Below, piece by piece: positions 35,265 through 46,154 of a stretch of 64,000 nt of DNA. The notes below the pieces were generated by a model, which had not been told where the DNA came from, made no database searches, and saw only the letters and a list, made by a program, of their open reading frames with translations. Position 1 is the first letter of the stretch. The number at the start of each line of letters is the position of its first letter. A program made the translations under genes and the position numbers. Origin of the DNA: Bacillota bacterium (GTDB lineage: Bacteria; Bacillota; Sulfobacillia; Sulfobacillales; Sulfobacillaceae); the NCBI GenBank assembly GCA_021820965.1, contig JAKACZ010000012.1, positions 1-64,000 of the forward strand, in the 5' to 3' direction.

Positions 35265-36503
35265 ATGTTAGAGCAAAATCTGCTCAAAGCCAAAGAAGCC
35301 GGAACCGCCCTGGCGCAAACCAAAACTGCGCAGCGAAACGACATTCTAACAGTTATGGCCGGTCTTATACGCGAGCGCACCCCTGTCATCTTGCAGGCCA
35401 ACCAATTAGATCTTGTGCATGCCGAGGAAAGCGGCCTTGATACGCCGCGCGCCAATCGCTTAAAGCTCTCCCCCGACAAGCTGGCATCGCTCACCTCCGG
35501 TCTGTTGACGGTGGCCGGGCTTCCCGATCCGTTGGGCGGCGGCCGCCGTTGGACTCTTCCGAACGGCTTAGTGCTGGAACAGATCCATGTCCCCCTGGGC
35601 GTTATCGGACTCATCTATGAAAGCCGCCCTGGCGTGACGATTGAAGCGGTGTCTCTGGCGCTGAAGAGCGGCAACAGCATCCTCTTGCGTGGGGGCCGAG
35701 AGGCGCAACACACCAACCGGGTGCTGGCCGATTTGTGGCAGGAGGCCCTGAAATCCATCGGGTTGTCTCCGTCCGCGGTGCAGCTGCTCGACGATCCCGA
35801 CCGCAGTCTTGCACGCGAGCTGATGCACCTGTCCGGCCTTGACCTGCTTATACCGCGCGGCGGTGCCTCCCTTATCCGCACCGTTGTGGAAGAGGCCACT
35901 GTACCGGTCATCGAGACCGGTGTGGGAAATTGCCACCTATACGTTGATGCGGCGGCAGATCTAGACATGGCGGTCAAGATTTTGTTGGACGGCAAGATGG
36001 GCAATCCCTCGGTCTGCAATGCTCTGGAAACCGTGCTGATCCATGAGGACGTAAAGGACGCGTTCTTACCTCGGGCCTCCGAGGTTCTGAGGCAGTACGG
36101 CGTGGCGTGGCATGGGGATGCTGCTGTCTTGGATCTGGTTCCTGGTGCCGTTTTGGCCACCGAAGAGGATTGGCTTACCGAATATCTGGGCCTTCATTTA
36201 GCCGCGCGCGTGGTGGGGAGCCTGGACGAAGCCATTGAGCACATCCGGCGCTACGGTAGCAGTCACTCCGAGGGCATTGTGACCAACCATTATCCCACTG
36301 GACAGCGATTTCTCGCCGCCGTCGATGCGGCCGTCGTATACTGGAACGCCTCAACCCGGTTTTCTGATGGGAATGAATTTGGGTTTGGGGCCGAGGTGGG
36401 TATTTCCACTCAAAAGCTTCATGCCCGCGGGCCGATGGGGCTTGACGCGCTAACCACGATTAAAACTGTCGCCTTTGGATCGGGCCAAACCCGCGACTTT
36501 TAA
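35265..36503 (+). CDS. proA: Gamma-glutamyl phosphate reductase
   Basis: Reduces glutamyl 5-phosphate to glutamate semialdehyde with NADPH; the partner of ProB. It is an aldehyde-dehydrogenase-type fold of 412 residues with the family motifs IYESRPGVTIEA, LKSGNSILLRGGREA, the catalytic Cys in MGNPSVCNALETVLIH, and NEFGFGAEVGIST near the end. No proC lies next to it. Confidence 0.96.
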   Translation: MLEQNLLKAKEAGTALAQTKTAQRNDILTVMAGLIRERTPVILQANQLDLVHAEESGLDTPRANRLKLSPDKLASLTSGLLTVAGLPDPLGGGRRWTLPNGLVLEQIHVPLGVIGLIYESRPGVTIEAVSLALKSGNSILLRGGREAQHTNRVLADLWQEALKSIGLSPSAVQLLDDPDRSLARELMHLSGLDLLIPRGGASLIRTVVEEATVPVIETGVGNCHLYVDAAADLDMAVKILLDGKMGNPSVCNALETVLIHEDVKDAFLPRASEVLRQYGVAWHGDAAVLDLVPGAVLATEEDWLTEYLGLHLAARVVGSLDEAIEHIRRYGSSHSEGIVTNHYPTGQRFLAAVDAAVVYWNASTRFSDGNEFGFGAEVGISTQKLHARGPMGLDALTTIKTVAFGSGQTRDF

Positions 36504-36689
36504 CAGCCCCGCCAGTCCTCACAAACTTTTTAGGGTATCCGGATTTCTTGATTGATTGGCGAGATACGGCCGCGAAGAACAATTGATCTCGGCGGGGTCG
36601 ACCCGATAGCCTGATCTGGGCTGTCCGACAGGTCGCGACAGACGGAAAGGATGACATCGTGGAGATCCCCAACTTCTCGAACCTTCCTC

Positions 36690-37430
36690 GTTACGTCACC
36701 GCCGTTCCAAACCGGTGGAGTGTCTTGTGCATATTCGCCCCCGAGGTCTCCTCTGGAACTTGTAATCTGGGTGGTTTGCCAGTGTCTCGCCTTAAGAGAT
36801 GCCGTTTAACCAGTGGGCAACGCTCAAGACGTGGACCCCATACTCGTCGAGTCGCGTAAGGACCGCCGGATTCTTCCAGTACGTCCTTGTCACCGGTGCT
36901 CAAGTGGGTAATCTGGTCCAGACACACGCCGCCGCAATCGGTGCATCCTGCGGATCTCGCACGACTTCGGCCCACTCGGCTATCGTGGCATCCGGCGGGT
37001 CTGCGAATTACCAGAAACCGTGATCGCACAGCGGGCCATACCTCCGGGGAATGAAACTTGGCCGCAAAAATGCGGGCCGCTTCCGCATCGATCCATTGGG
37101 TAATCAACAGAGGGCCAGCGTTACCACCCGCTATAGAGGGCCTGTGCCGCGCCTGGTACGTACGGTTCAGGGTCACATCAAAGCGTTCCGCTTTGGTGAC
37201 CCGGGGGTTTGGGGTTGTCGGGCACGACAATCTGCGGGACGCCGACAAAATACGCAACGGCATCCATTTGGCCCCGAATCCACCAGGCGGTAGTTTGTTG
37301 GGGATGCAGGTCGGCGAACGTGTAGTTGCTATACCCCAACACGGCGCCAAACACCTGGGCCTGCTGCACAGCCCCGGTTTTCGGGTCATGAATGGGCACG
37401 GTCGGTCCCGCATAATCGATGTATAATAGA
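36690..37430 (-). pseudogene. istA: Degenerate IS21-type istA transposase
   Basis: Minus-strand frames recover pieces of an IstA integrase core. HDPKTGAVQQAQVFGAVLGYSNYTFADLH and VPQIVVPDNPKP lie in one frame (37178-37399), then RVTKAERFDVTLNRTYQ continues in another. These match the 'F…LG.S.Y.ya' and 'PDNlk..V.k.dry.p.LN..yq' blocks of IS21 transposases. Frameshifts break the gene, and the part after about 37150 does not match well. No istB is present. It ends where a second transposase remnant begins (37430). Confidence 0.65.
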
Positions 37431-38060
37431 TGTCAAGCAATACCACATCTATCAAATATTTACGTTGTGAGCGACGGCGCACGCATCGCTGGGACGATCG
37501 CGCCCAAACCTTCACCTGGCTGAACGATCTCACCTGCACGTGGACGCCGGCCAGGGGAGGCCGGCCGCGGAACACCGTGGTGCCTGTCGCGTTCTGCCAC
37601 GAAACCTGGACGGACGCGCAAGGCGTGGCCCACCGGACGCAGTGGGCTTGGATCTCGCAGCAGCCCCTGACTATGACCAATATCATCGCCCCTTGTAACC
37701 GGGCGGGTCGCCATCGCTGAGCCATCGAAGCCCACTTTTTAGTGGAAAAGCGCCACGGCGATCATTTTGAGCATGCCTATTCCTACGACTGGCAAGCGCT
37801 AAAAAACTGGCATCGCCTCATGCAATTGGCGCATCTCTTGAACGTGCTGACCCTGTGGTCGGCTATCGGCGAAACCCTGCAACACACGTATGGCTACCGC
37901 GGCACGAGCCAGTTCTTGCGGGAGACGTGGAGCCATCGGTACTCCCCGACCCGTTTCTCCAGGCCTACGTCATTCATTGCACCGCGATTGCGGCCTAACC
38001 TGAGGGTCTTGCCCATATCGATCAGTTCCCAGCCGTTTCTTGCGAAACGGCTAAACGCAT
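37430..38060 (+). pseudogene. Degenerate DDE-type transposase, C-terminal half
   Basis: Two plus-strand frames (37430-37720 and 37742-38062) give the C-terminal half of a DDE transposase. The first has FTWLNDLTCTW, HETWTDAQGV and YAWIS-like AWISQQPLTMTNI followed by CNRAGRHR. The second has VEKRHGDHFEHAYSYDWQALKNWHRLMQ and LLNVL. A stop codon and a frameshift separate them where the conserved WAIE motif should be. The N-terminal half is missing. It appears to have inserted into, or been joined to, the IS21 remnant. Confidence 0.65.
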
Positions 38061-38182
38061 AGGCTCTGCGGACCACGCGGGTACTTTTGCTCCCGGCGAA
38101 TGGCTCGGCCGGCCCCCAAACCGTCGTCACGCGATCGGGTTGCACCCATTAGTGACCCGTCATGCGTCAGCACTGTGGCCAT

Positions 38183-38943
38183 CTAGGCATGGTTGACAGC
38201 AGCATTAGTTCCCTTGGCACGCGCCTTGCGGGTTACACGGAGTGTTGCGAGCGCTACGATCGTCATGAACACTGCGACGATGACAAACATGCCGTTGACT
38301 GTGAAGGCATGAGAGAGGGCCGCAAGCACTAGGGGACACAGAAGAGCGAACGGCTTGGAGTATTGGATACCGGACTTGGGTAGGAAACACCCGTAATCAT
38401 GACCAATAGCGGCAAAACAAATGAGGCCACGTTGACCCAAAGGAGTGGTACATAACCTATTTGTGGCAGTAAGAGACCTGCCACAAACGGTCCGATAAGC
38501 GTCGTCGCCACGTAAAGAATTCCTAAAGCGGCCCGCGCTTGGGGCGCGCGGCCTGGGAAAACTTGTGGCAAGGATGCCATCCAACTACCACGGTAGATAC
38601 CCCCCGCGACTTCGAGAATACCACCCAAAGCGTAGAGGGCTCCGATGGGCAAGGAGTGTTCCATGGCTAAGACGGCCATTAGGCTACCCGCAACGATCTG
38701 AACCCCTAACGCGGGGCCGATCAAACGTCCAGGCCCCCACCGATCAACGGAGATTCCCGTGACCGGTGCAAAAATGAGCGGAAGCATCGCCAACATGGTC
38801 ATAACGCTCATGGCGCCGAGTTCATGCGTTACGTGATAGACAAAAAGCGGTAACACAACGGCATACAAAGCATCCCCGATGTTGTTGCCTGTGTTGCCGG
38901 TCGCAAACCATATGAAACGCCGAGACCGCCAAATGGATTCCAC
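38183..38943 (-). pseudogene. MFS transporter pseudogene
   Basis: The 5' part (38329-38943) encodes about six transmembrane helices of an MFS efflux-type carrier (TGNNIGDALYAVVLPLFVYH, then the A-motif-like GISVDRWGPGRLIGPAL). The frame closes at 38329. A shifted frame (38183-38380) gives one more helix and a basic tail (FTVNGMFVIVAVFMTIVALATLRVTRKARAKG), which looks like the last helix of the same family. The second half has therefore been lost by an internal deletion with frameshift. Unlikely to work. Confidence 0.7.
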
Positions 38944-39178
38944 GAGCTCCGCTCCTTTGTTTTGTCAAAATCTGCTTTAGGACGGACAGGACGATCGCTA
39001 TTCGGCGATCGTCCTCCCGTTCTGCTTTTTATTAGCGGTTGGCAATAGATCACGCTTTTCGCTTACACGTCTGGTTGCCAATTTTTAGGTGCGGGAAACG
39101 AGTTATATGACTATTGCTTTTGTAATTCTTTATGACCGGATATATACAACAGTATAATGGAACCGAAGAAGGTACGCT

Positions 39179-39960
39179 TTGGCAAGAAACTCGGCGGATA
39201 TTGTACTCAAATACCTAGCAGATGCGCTTCGCGACGCCTCGTTGGACTGGCTTGGACTTCACGACGTTCGTATTCTCCGGGCGATACCAACATAATTGCC
39301 TGAAGTCGAAATTCGGCAAAGCTTCCTCGATCTTGCGTTTGAGACGGAAACGGGGGAATTACTCCACTACGAGTGTCTAAAGAGCCGGACCTATATCGGT
39401 TTCTTCTATACGACGCGCATCTCACAGCGCACTACAAAAAACCAGTAAAAACCGTGGTTCTGTATGTGCGCGACGTGTTGGAAGCGCCGGATCGACTGGA
39501 TGCTGGTGGCATACAGTATGGTGTGGAGAATGTGTATCTGAAGGCGCGCGACGCAGAAGCAGTTCTGGAACAGCTGGAGGAGCCCATTCATCTTGGCTTT
39601 TGGGAACCCGAAGATCGATTTGATTTGGCATTTGTCCCCCATATGCGGCATCCAGGGATGACCGATCAGGAGGTATTGCAACGGACGTTGAATTTGGCAC
39701 TGGCTACTTCGGATGATAACGAACGAAACCTGATGACAGGTATATTATTGGGACTAAGCGGAAAAGCAATGAGCGATGAAGATGTCAACCGATTGAAGGA
39801 GGTTTTGAAAATGGCCGACCCTGTGATTGAGCGAGAGGCTGCTGAAAGCAAGGCGCGGGAGATTGCGCTGCTTATGAAAGGCATGGATATCGACGAGGTT
39901 GTCGAAGTCACGAATTTGGCGCGTGAACAGGTCGAGGAACTTCGTAAACAGGTGCATTAA
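39179..39960 (+). pseudogene. Rpn-type PD-(D/E)XK nuclease gene, frameshifted
   Basis: The reading starting near TTG 39179 encodes the N-terminal nuclease core of the Rpn/transposase-associated PD-(D/E)XK family (VRILRAIPT, SFLDLAFETETGELLHYE). It is broken by an in-frame TAA at 39293-39295 and a frameshift near 39372. The rest is open to 39960 (LYRFLLYDAHLTAHYKKPVKTVVLYV…, then a helical C-terminus). The shift falls inside the E-x-Q/K active-site motif, so an intact enzyme cannot be made without recoding. The open 195-codon 3' frame alone would lack the catalytic core. Confidence 0.75.
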
Positions 39961-40077
39961 GCTGACAGCGAACAGGACTTCGTGATCGGAGTTACCCTGT
40001 CACGAGGGATTTAATTATCGAAATGTCACACGCATGTTCGACTTCGCCCCCATTCCGACTATATTCAATAGAAACCC

Positions 40078-41345
40078 GGCAGGATTCCCCTGCTGAACCG
40101 ATAGGTCAGCGGGGGGAGGAATGCCGAAGATTTAGCAATGAGCGGACGAAACCGCCTCGATGAGCAGCCGTGTTGATCGCCAGAGAAGACGGACTTTCGC
40201 GATCGCAAATTGCCCGAGGCGATGCCAACGAGCGTCCGCTACGGAAATCACCTGCGTCTTGGCTGGCTGGACCCGGGCACATAGCCCCGCACCGTTCGGC
40301 CGGCTGGCGGGCGCTTCGACGTAATCCCCTTTGGACTCCGTAGGAAGAGCCTAAATTCAGAATAGAGCTTCCTAGCCGTTTTCCAACCCCCCACGCGTAT
40401 AGTCCTGACCCCGCTTGCGGCCACCCAGAAAATAAAAACGGAGACGGATTCCCACCTTTCTGCCACCTAGAAGCGGCGCCCGATAGTGGCGCGACCGCCA
40501 AGTAGATTGTCGCGGCTAGGATAACTTGGCCCAGGCTGTATGCCCGTCAATTTCAGCTCGAGTGCGAATCTTGGAGACGGGGGTTGTCGCAAACATTTCA
40601 TAAAAATATCCACGGTCATCGACCTGGGCCCAATAAGACCCGTCACTCTGGCCACATCGACCCTCGACCCAAATGTTAACGCCGCTCGCCTGACGCGTCG
40701 GGATCCCGCCATAGGCCCGTATCCCCCATCAGGTGCTCGGCAGCGCGCCCGTATTGGCATGTCAATCGACCAGCACACGTCCACGGTGGCGTCGCCATCT
40801 GCGACATTGCCCCCCGTGACCACCACGCACGATGAAAGCCCCGTCCCCGTCGGCTCGATTTTGTACGCTAATGTGCCCCTTGTAGCCATCAAGTCAAGGT
40901 CCCCTGCCGGGCGGCGGCCCCGGCGATCATGAACGAATCGATGAGATCTTCGGCGGCGCCGAGGAGTCCCACGGCGCTGGCGTCCACCAACGTCATCTGC
41001 GACAGCCGGCGACCAAAATCTGTGCTTAAGAGCCGAGCGCGATACCGGGTGAGGGTCGAGTGATCGAGCGTGATCTCCAGACTTCGGCCGAGGCCGACGG
41101 CGAATTTCCAGCGGTCATCAAACCGAGCATTGTCGCCCGCGTCGCGGTCGGATAGGCCCTCACGAAACTGCAACAGCGTCAGCGCCAGCACAACCGTGGG
41201 CGGCTTAGCCGGTCGGTGCCGGTGGTCCCGTACCAGTCTTGAAAGTCCTCATCCTGAAAATGCGCGGCGATCCAGTTCCGGATCTTCGCATAAATCGAGG
41301 TCAGGCGAAAAATGTGTGTCGTGCTCGGTGATGGAGATTCCGCGT
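40078..41345 (-). pseudogene. Degenerate IS1182-type transposase with one element end
   Basis: On the minus strand, broken frames follow the order of an IS1182 transposase. IRNWIAAHFQDEDFQDWY and TVVLALTLLQFREGLSDRDA…RFDDRWKFAVGL with DHSTLTRYRARLL form the N-terminal DUF772 domain (41191-40889, plus an earlier frame). Then comes the DDE part with LAYKIEPTG…VVVTGGNVADGDAT (40892-40467) and a tail near 40203-40120. Several frameshifts make it inactive. The final 126 nt (40078-40203) repeat the left edge of the window (1-134) in inverse orientation and end at GGCAGG, the probable element border. Confidence 0.75.
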
Positions 41346-41554
41346 GAGAATCCGCAATCGCCGCATTTTTGGAGCGGAACTAGACGGATCCGGGCGAGTA
41401 AAGATGGCCGCATCATTGGTCCGATGTGTACGGGTCACAGAATCAAGCGAAACCGTCGAGACAGCCTCCGCACATCCTGATAACTTCCTCTTGCAACGCA
41501 ATCAGAAGGTGCCCAAGCGCACCTTCCGTTTGCGACACGATGACCGATCACCGG

Positions 41555-44500
41555 TTACTCGGTAGAAACCTCCTGGTCCATTTGCTCAGAGGCTGCCACG
41601 ACTTTCAAAAAGGTCTCCTCGGGACGGTTTCCCAAACGCCGGATCACGTTCGCTCTCTCGCCGTGTCCTGATTCTTCCGCGGTTCTGGCAGCTTCCTCCA
41701 ACAGTTCCCGCACAACCGGGCCGTCATCCGGCCCTAGCGACTGAAGCTCTACGCGGGCCGAGGACGACACTCGGGATTGAAGATACTCCCGTGTCAGTCC
41801 CGTGTCAGGATCGTGTCGAAGATAGATGACCCCGCCTGTCATGCCAGCCGCAATCCACGGTCCCGGGTCGGCCAGCACCAAAGCTTGCCCGCGCGTCATA
41901 TACTCGAATCCGAACCCCTTGATAGCCGCGCTGTCCCACCAGCTGGTACTTTCACGCACGGATGGCAGGCCCTCGCCCATAATCACGATCCGCCCCCCGG
42001 CCAATCGGACCCCGGCACGGGAGTCGGCAGCACCCTGAACCACAATGGTTCCACCCTGGGCGCCGTAGGCCAGGCTCTTTCCCGCATGACCACCAAACCG
42101 CCCATGCTTCATCAGGCGGATGATGCCGCCCGAAGCCGCCTTGCCGACTCCGTCCTGCGCACCGCCCCAAGCCGAACAAGTAATGCCGTCGCTTAAGAAG
42201 GCGCCGAATCCTTGACCCGCCACACCATGAACTTCGATAATCTCCTCGCGGTCGCTTCGAAATCCAGTGCGGCGGCCCGACTGCCATACGCCCGCCATCC
42301 GCCGGTCAACGGGCTGGAAGAACACCGGTGGGACCCGCGTGGCTGACGCTGAAGAGCGCACGACCACCTCTGGGCCGTTTACTTCTGATACCAATAGCTC
42401 CTGATCATCCTCGACCAACGATGCCATCCAGGAGACAAAGTCGAGACTCTCTTGCGCTCCCCACTGCCGCAATAAGTGCCACTGGCCCACCGCGTCCGAC
42501 ACGTGAGCCATGCCCAGATGGCGAAGGCGCTCCTCCAAGGCACTGCCGACCGCCTGAAAGAAGGCCACCAGATTGTTCGTCGCCAGTTCCACCTCTTGTG
42601 GCACAAATCGCTTGATGCCGCGTTTATGCGCCTCCTCGACAGTCTCAATTTGGGTGGTAATGCCAACATGGCACGTGTCCTTTTGGCATTGGCGGCAAAT
42701 AGTACAACCGAGGGCCACCATCGCCATCGTTCCGAATCCCACCCGGTTTGCACCCATCAAAATCAGCTTAAGTACATCGTCGGCAGTCCGTACCCCGCCA
42801 TCCGCCCAGAGCTCGACTTGATCGCGGACTCCCGCCTGGACCAGTGCGTGGTGCGTCAGCGGCACACCGACCTCCGCCGGCAGACCCACATGCCGCAGTG
42901 CATGGGAACGAGCCGCCCCGGTTCCGCCGTCAAAGCCCGATAGGGTGATAACATCGGCTCCGGCCTTGACGATTCCCACCGCGATGGTTCCAATATTGGG
43001 AACGACCGGCACCTTGACTACGACTTTCAGCTCCGGATTAACGGTCTTCAATTCGTCAATGAGCTGCCGTAAATCCTCAATCGAGTACAAATCATGGTTA
43101 TTGCTGGGCGAAATAAGATCCGTTCCGGGGCGGGCATTGCGAGCCCGCGCCACCTTTTCCGACACCTTGCGTCCTGGCAGGTGGCCGCCTTCCCCGGGTT
43201 TCGCCCCTTGGCCAATCTTAATTTCCACATATGCCGCCCCATTAAGCAGGCCCGAATTAATCCCGAAGCGCCCCGATGCCACCTGATACCCGCGCCAGCG
43301 TGTATAGCGGCCAATCATGTCGGGAATTTCCCCGCCCTCACCGTTCATAGCCACAATGTTGAGGCGCTTGGCGGCTTCTGCGTAGGCACGAAACGCGCTC
43401 TCCCCTTGGGACCCAAAGGACATCGACGAGATCACAAAGGGGTAGTCATGGTTTCCCACGGTCAGTGACGCCGATGGCACGACATGGGCGTCATGGCGGG
43501 AAACAAGCAACACATGCCGCAGTTGAGACGGCATCTTCCGTTCCAGATCGCCAATAGATTCATGAAAGGCCTCGGCATCGATAGCGCCACGGGTCAACTG
43601 TTGAGCGGGCTTGTATACGTGCGGGTTGAAGTGCGGGATAAAGCGGGGCCGCGCCCCCGAATCGACCGCCTGAAGCCGCTCTGCTCTAACGGATTCACGC
43701 CGACGTTCCCAATTTTCCAGCGTCGGTGCGGCCCAGGTAGGAACCCCCATAAGCTCAGCCGCCTCTTGGGGAAGTCCGATGGCAGAGAAATTGCGGCCGT
43801 AGCCGGAGAGCCAATGGGTGCCCATGGTCGAAAAAATCTTTTCCAGCCCGTGGTTTAACACCTCAATAGGTGGTGAATCAGCCGCCGCCCAAATCGCGTA
43901 AGGCACCAAGGCCGCTGCCCCGAGACCCATGAGAACCGCTGCGTCATGCAAATTGCGTATCATGCCGCTTCGGACCACAAGGGACACACTGCGCCCCAAC
44001 CCTTTCTCGGTCACCGCCCGTTCCACCGCCGCCAGCGCCAAGGCGGGGTCTAAGCTGACCGATTGTCCAGGTTGATAGGTTCCGGCGTCATCCAAGATAA
44101 TCAGGTGGACGCCACCGCGCACTCGCTCAACGACATCGCGGCCCAACTCCCGGGCGCGCTCCAATTCCGTGCTGCCAGCGGTCCAGCTCATGGCGATCGT
44201 TTGTGCGCCAACTCCGAAGACCTGGGCGACTTGAGCCAGGCCCGCGTCAGTCAGCCACGGGTGCTGCAGGCGAACCACCGGACCCCGAACCGGGACATCT
44301 AGTCCATGCGGACGCGGCCCAAGCCAGGTTGACAAGCGAAAGTGTTCCGCTTCACGTTCGCGGTCCAATGCCGGATTGGTCACAACCGCCACCGTCTCCT
44401 GCAAGTAATCGGCAATCGTGACAATGCCAGTCGACAGCGCCGCCAGCGGACCATCAAATCCAAGTGATCCGATCGGTTCTTGACCTGTAGTAGTCCACGC

Positions 44501-45796
44501 CTTCACCATCTGCAAATCATCACGCGTCCAGCCGTCGGCCGCCCGCTGCCACTCGGGCACCGAAGCCGACACCCCTTGGCCCTCGGCCAAGGACAGTGTT
44601 TGCGGCCAAGAGGACTCCTTGACCCGGGCCAGCAACGCCTCCGTCACGTGTTCGGAATTAACCCGGGTTAGAGGGCCATCGCCAGACCAGTTCCATGCCA
44701 CAATCTCGCCAGCACCAATCATGCGCGGCTCCGCCCGCCAGTGCTTAGGCGGCACTACGCCCGGTTCCGACGACAAAATGATCGCGTCATCCGTCTCCAA
44801 AATCCATAGCGGGCGCAGTCCCATGGCATCCACGGCGGCTACCAGCTGCTGCCCGTCTGTGGCAACCAAAGCCTGGGGCCCTTGGACAACGGGACTCCAA
44901 AAAGTTTCCAGGCGCGCATAGGCATCTTGCCACTCGGACGGCCACGTCTTGACCACAGCCGGCGACGGCGCACTAATAAGCCGCATGGTTTCAGCCAGCG
45001 AAAGGCCATAACGCCGGGACATCTGCATTAAAACCCGGTCCAACGACTGTGAGTCACTACCCTGCTCGACGCTGTTGATGCCGAGGCTGGCCAGCTCATC
45101 GCGCACCCGGCCAATTGTATTAATCTCGCCATTGTGTGCCAGCCACAAAAATGGCTGAACCCTCCGCAACTCCGTAGTGGTGTTGGTAGAAAACCGATTA
45201 TGACCGACCACCACTCGCGGCTGAAAATGTTCGCCCCATAGCTTATAAGCATGCTCAGCTAGTGTTTGGGCGTCTACCCGCATCTTCAGCGAGGTCAGAT
45301 GCTGGCCCCAGGCCGCGATTTGTCCGGGAAATGCTTCTTCCAGGCGCTCAAGTGTCTTCCACTCGCGGAGGTTTTCCTCCGCGCTTTGGTGCAACAATGC
45401 GGCGGTCCACAGTCCTTCCCCGCCGTCGACCACGTCCCAATGAGTGCCGACGACCGAAAATCTTCCTTCCCCGGCGACGCCTTTCAGCGCCTCGAACGCC
45501 TGCCGCTCCTCTGTTAACGAGATGGCCAGGGTCAAAATCCAAAGTTTACCCCGGGTTCGCTCATCCAAACCCGGCAGACGCTGTCGCCACAGGGACTCGG
45601 GAAACGATGTAATAATTCCGGTGCCATCCGATTTGCCGTCCAGCTGTCCCGAGCGATGCTCCATCGCTCCCAGCGCTTCCAGGGCCCGGTGCCACAGGGG
45701 TACCCCCGTGTAGCGACCGGGATTCTTCAGCACGGCCGCATAGACGGCACACGAATCAAATTCAGGAGCAGGACGGGAATTTTGGGCTTTTGCCAT
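41555..45796 (-). CDS. gltB: Glutamate synthase, large subunit (GltB type)
   Basis: Makes two glutamates from glutamine and 2-oxoglutarate. 1413 residues, domains in the usual order. A short propeptide ends before the nucleophile Cys16 (FDSCAVYA), and the class II glutaminase domain has NRFSTNT and HNGEINT. A central domain follows, then the FMN synthase domain (SPSNNHDLYSIEDL, KVVVKVPVVPNIGTIAVG, GFDGGTGAARSHALRHVG). The 3Fe-4S cluster is CTICRQCQKDTC and the C-terminal beta-helix is Gly-rich. ATG 45796 is preceded by AGAGGGGGG. No gltD neighbours it; the electron donor may be ferredoxin or a distant small subunit. The 358-bp gap to the divergent MBL gene should hold both promoters. Confidence 0.95.
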   Translation of the reverse strand: MAKAQNSRPAPEFDSCAVYAAVLKNPGRYTGVPLWHRALEALGAMEHRSGQLDGKSDGTGIITSFPESLWRQRLPGLDERTRGKLWILTLAISLTEERQAFEALKGVAGEGRFSVVGTHWDVVDGGEGLWTAALLHQSAEENLREWKTLERLEEAFPGQIAAWGQHLTSLKMRVDAQTLAEHAYKLWGEHFQPRVVVGHNRFSTNTTTELRRVQPFLWLAHNGEINTIGRVRDELASLGINSVEQGSDSQSLDRVLMQMSRRYGLSLAETMRLISAPSPAVVKTWPSEWQDAYARLETFWSPVVQGPQALVATDGQQLVAAVDAMGLRPLWILETDDAIILSSEPGVVPPKHWRAEPRMIGAGEIVAWNWSGDGPLTRVNSEHVTEALLARVKESSWPQTLSLAEGQGVSASVPEWQRAADGWTRDDLQMVKAWTTTGQEPIGSLGFDGPLAALSTGIVTIADYLQETVAVVTNPALDREREAEHFRLSTWLGPRPHGLDVPVRGPVVRLQHPWLTDAGLAQVAQVFGVGAQTIAMSWTAGSTELERARELGRDVVERVRGGVHLIILDDAGTYQPGQSVSLDPALALAAVERAVTEKGLGRSVSLVVRSGMIRNLHDAAVLMGLGAAALVPYAIWAAADSPPIEVLNHGLEKIFSTMGTHWLSGYGRNFSAIGLPQEAAELMGVPTWAAPTLENWERRRESVRAERLQAVDSGARPRFIPHFNPHVYKPAQQLTRGAIDAEAFHESIGDLERKMPSQLRHVLLVSRHDAHVVPSASLTVGNHDYPFVISSMSFGSQGESAFRAYAEAAKRLNIVAMNGEGGEIPDMIGRYTRWRGYQVASGRFGINSGLLNGAAYVEIKIGQGAKPGEGGHLPGRKVSEKVARARNARPGTDLISPSNNHDLYSIEDLRQLIDELKTVNPELKVVVKVPVVPNIGTIAVGIVKAGADVITLSGFDGGTGAARSHALRHVGLPAEVGVPLTHHALVQAGVRDQVELWADGGVRTADDVLKLILMGANRVGFGTMAMVALGCTICRQCQKDTCHVGITTQIETVEEAHKRGIKRFVPQEVELATNNLVAFFQAVGSALEERLRHLGMAHVSDAVGQWHLLRQWGAQESLDFVSWMASLVEDDQELLVSEVNGPEVVVRSSASATRVPPVFFQPVDRRMAGVWQSGRRTGFRSDREEIIEVHGVAGQGFGAFLSDGITCSAWGGAQDGVGKAASGGIIRLMKHGRFGGHAGKSLAYGAQGGTIVVQGAADSRAGVRLAGGRIVIMGEGLPSVRESTSWWDSAAIKGFGFEYMTRGQALVLADPGPWIAAGMTGGVIYLRHDPDTGLTREYLQSRVSSSARVELQSLGPDDGPVVRELLEEAARTAEESGHGERANVIRRLGNRPEETFLKVVAASEQMDQEVSTE

Positions 45797-46154
45797 ACAT
45801 TGCGGCCCCCCTCTGATATAAAGCGATATAGGCGTTTAGTCGAGCGTAGACAGCTCGTTTAGCGCTCTTTACCAATTCTCTGCTTTAAAGCAACGCGTTC
45901 GCCAGATTATAATGGCTGGATAAAACGGAAAAACGATTGGGACAAAACCCGTGCCGGAAGAAACAGTGACTGCGGGTGATTCTTAAAGCGTTGTCGAAAC
46001 CGCATTGAGACCGCGCGATGGCACAATTATACAATATCGTGAATATCTTCGCAATAGCAATTTGCCGCCCCAGTGCAGGGCGTCCCCCTGTGCGCTGCCG
46101 CCGACGGTCTGGTACAATTCTTGCAGAGATCAAATTCATCTGAGGAGCGAGTGC

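Noticed and set aside
36691..37725. Long 344-codon minus-strand frame
   Set aside because: It covers two unrelated transposase remnants on opposite strands; only its middle part resembles IstA, so it is not one gene.
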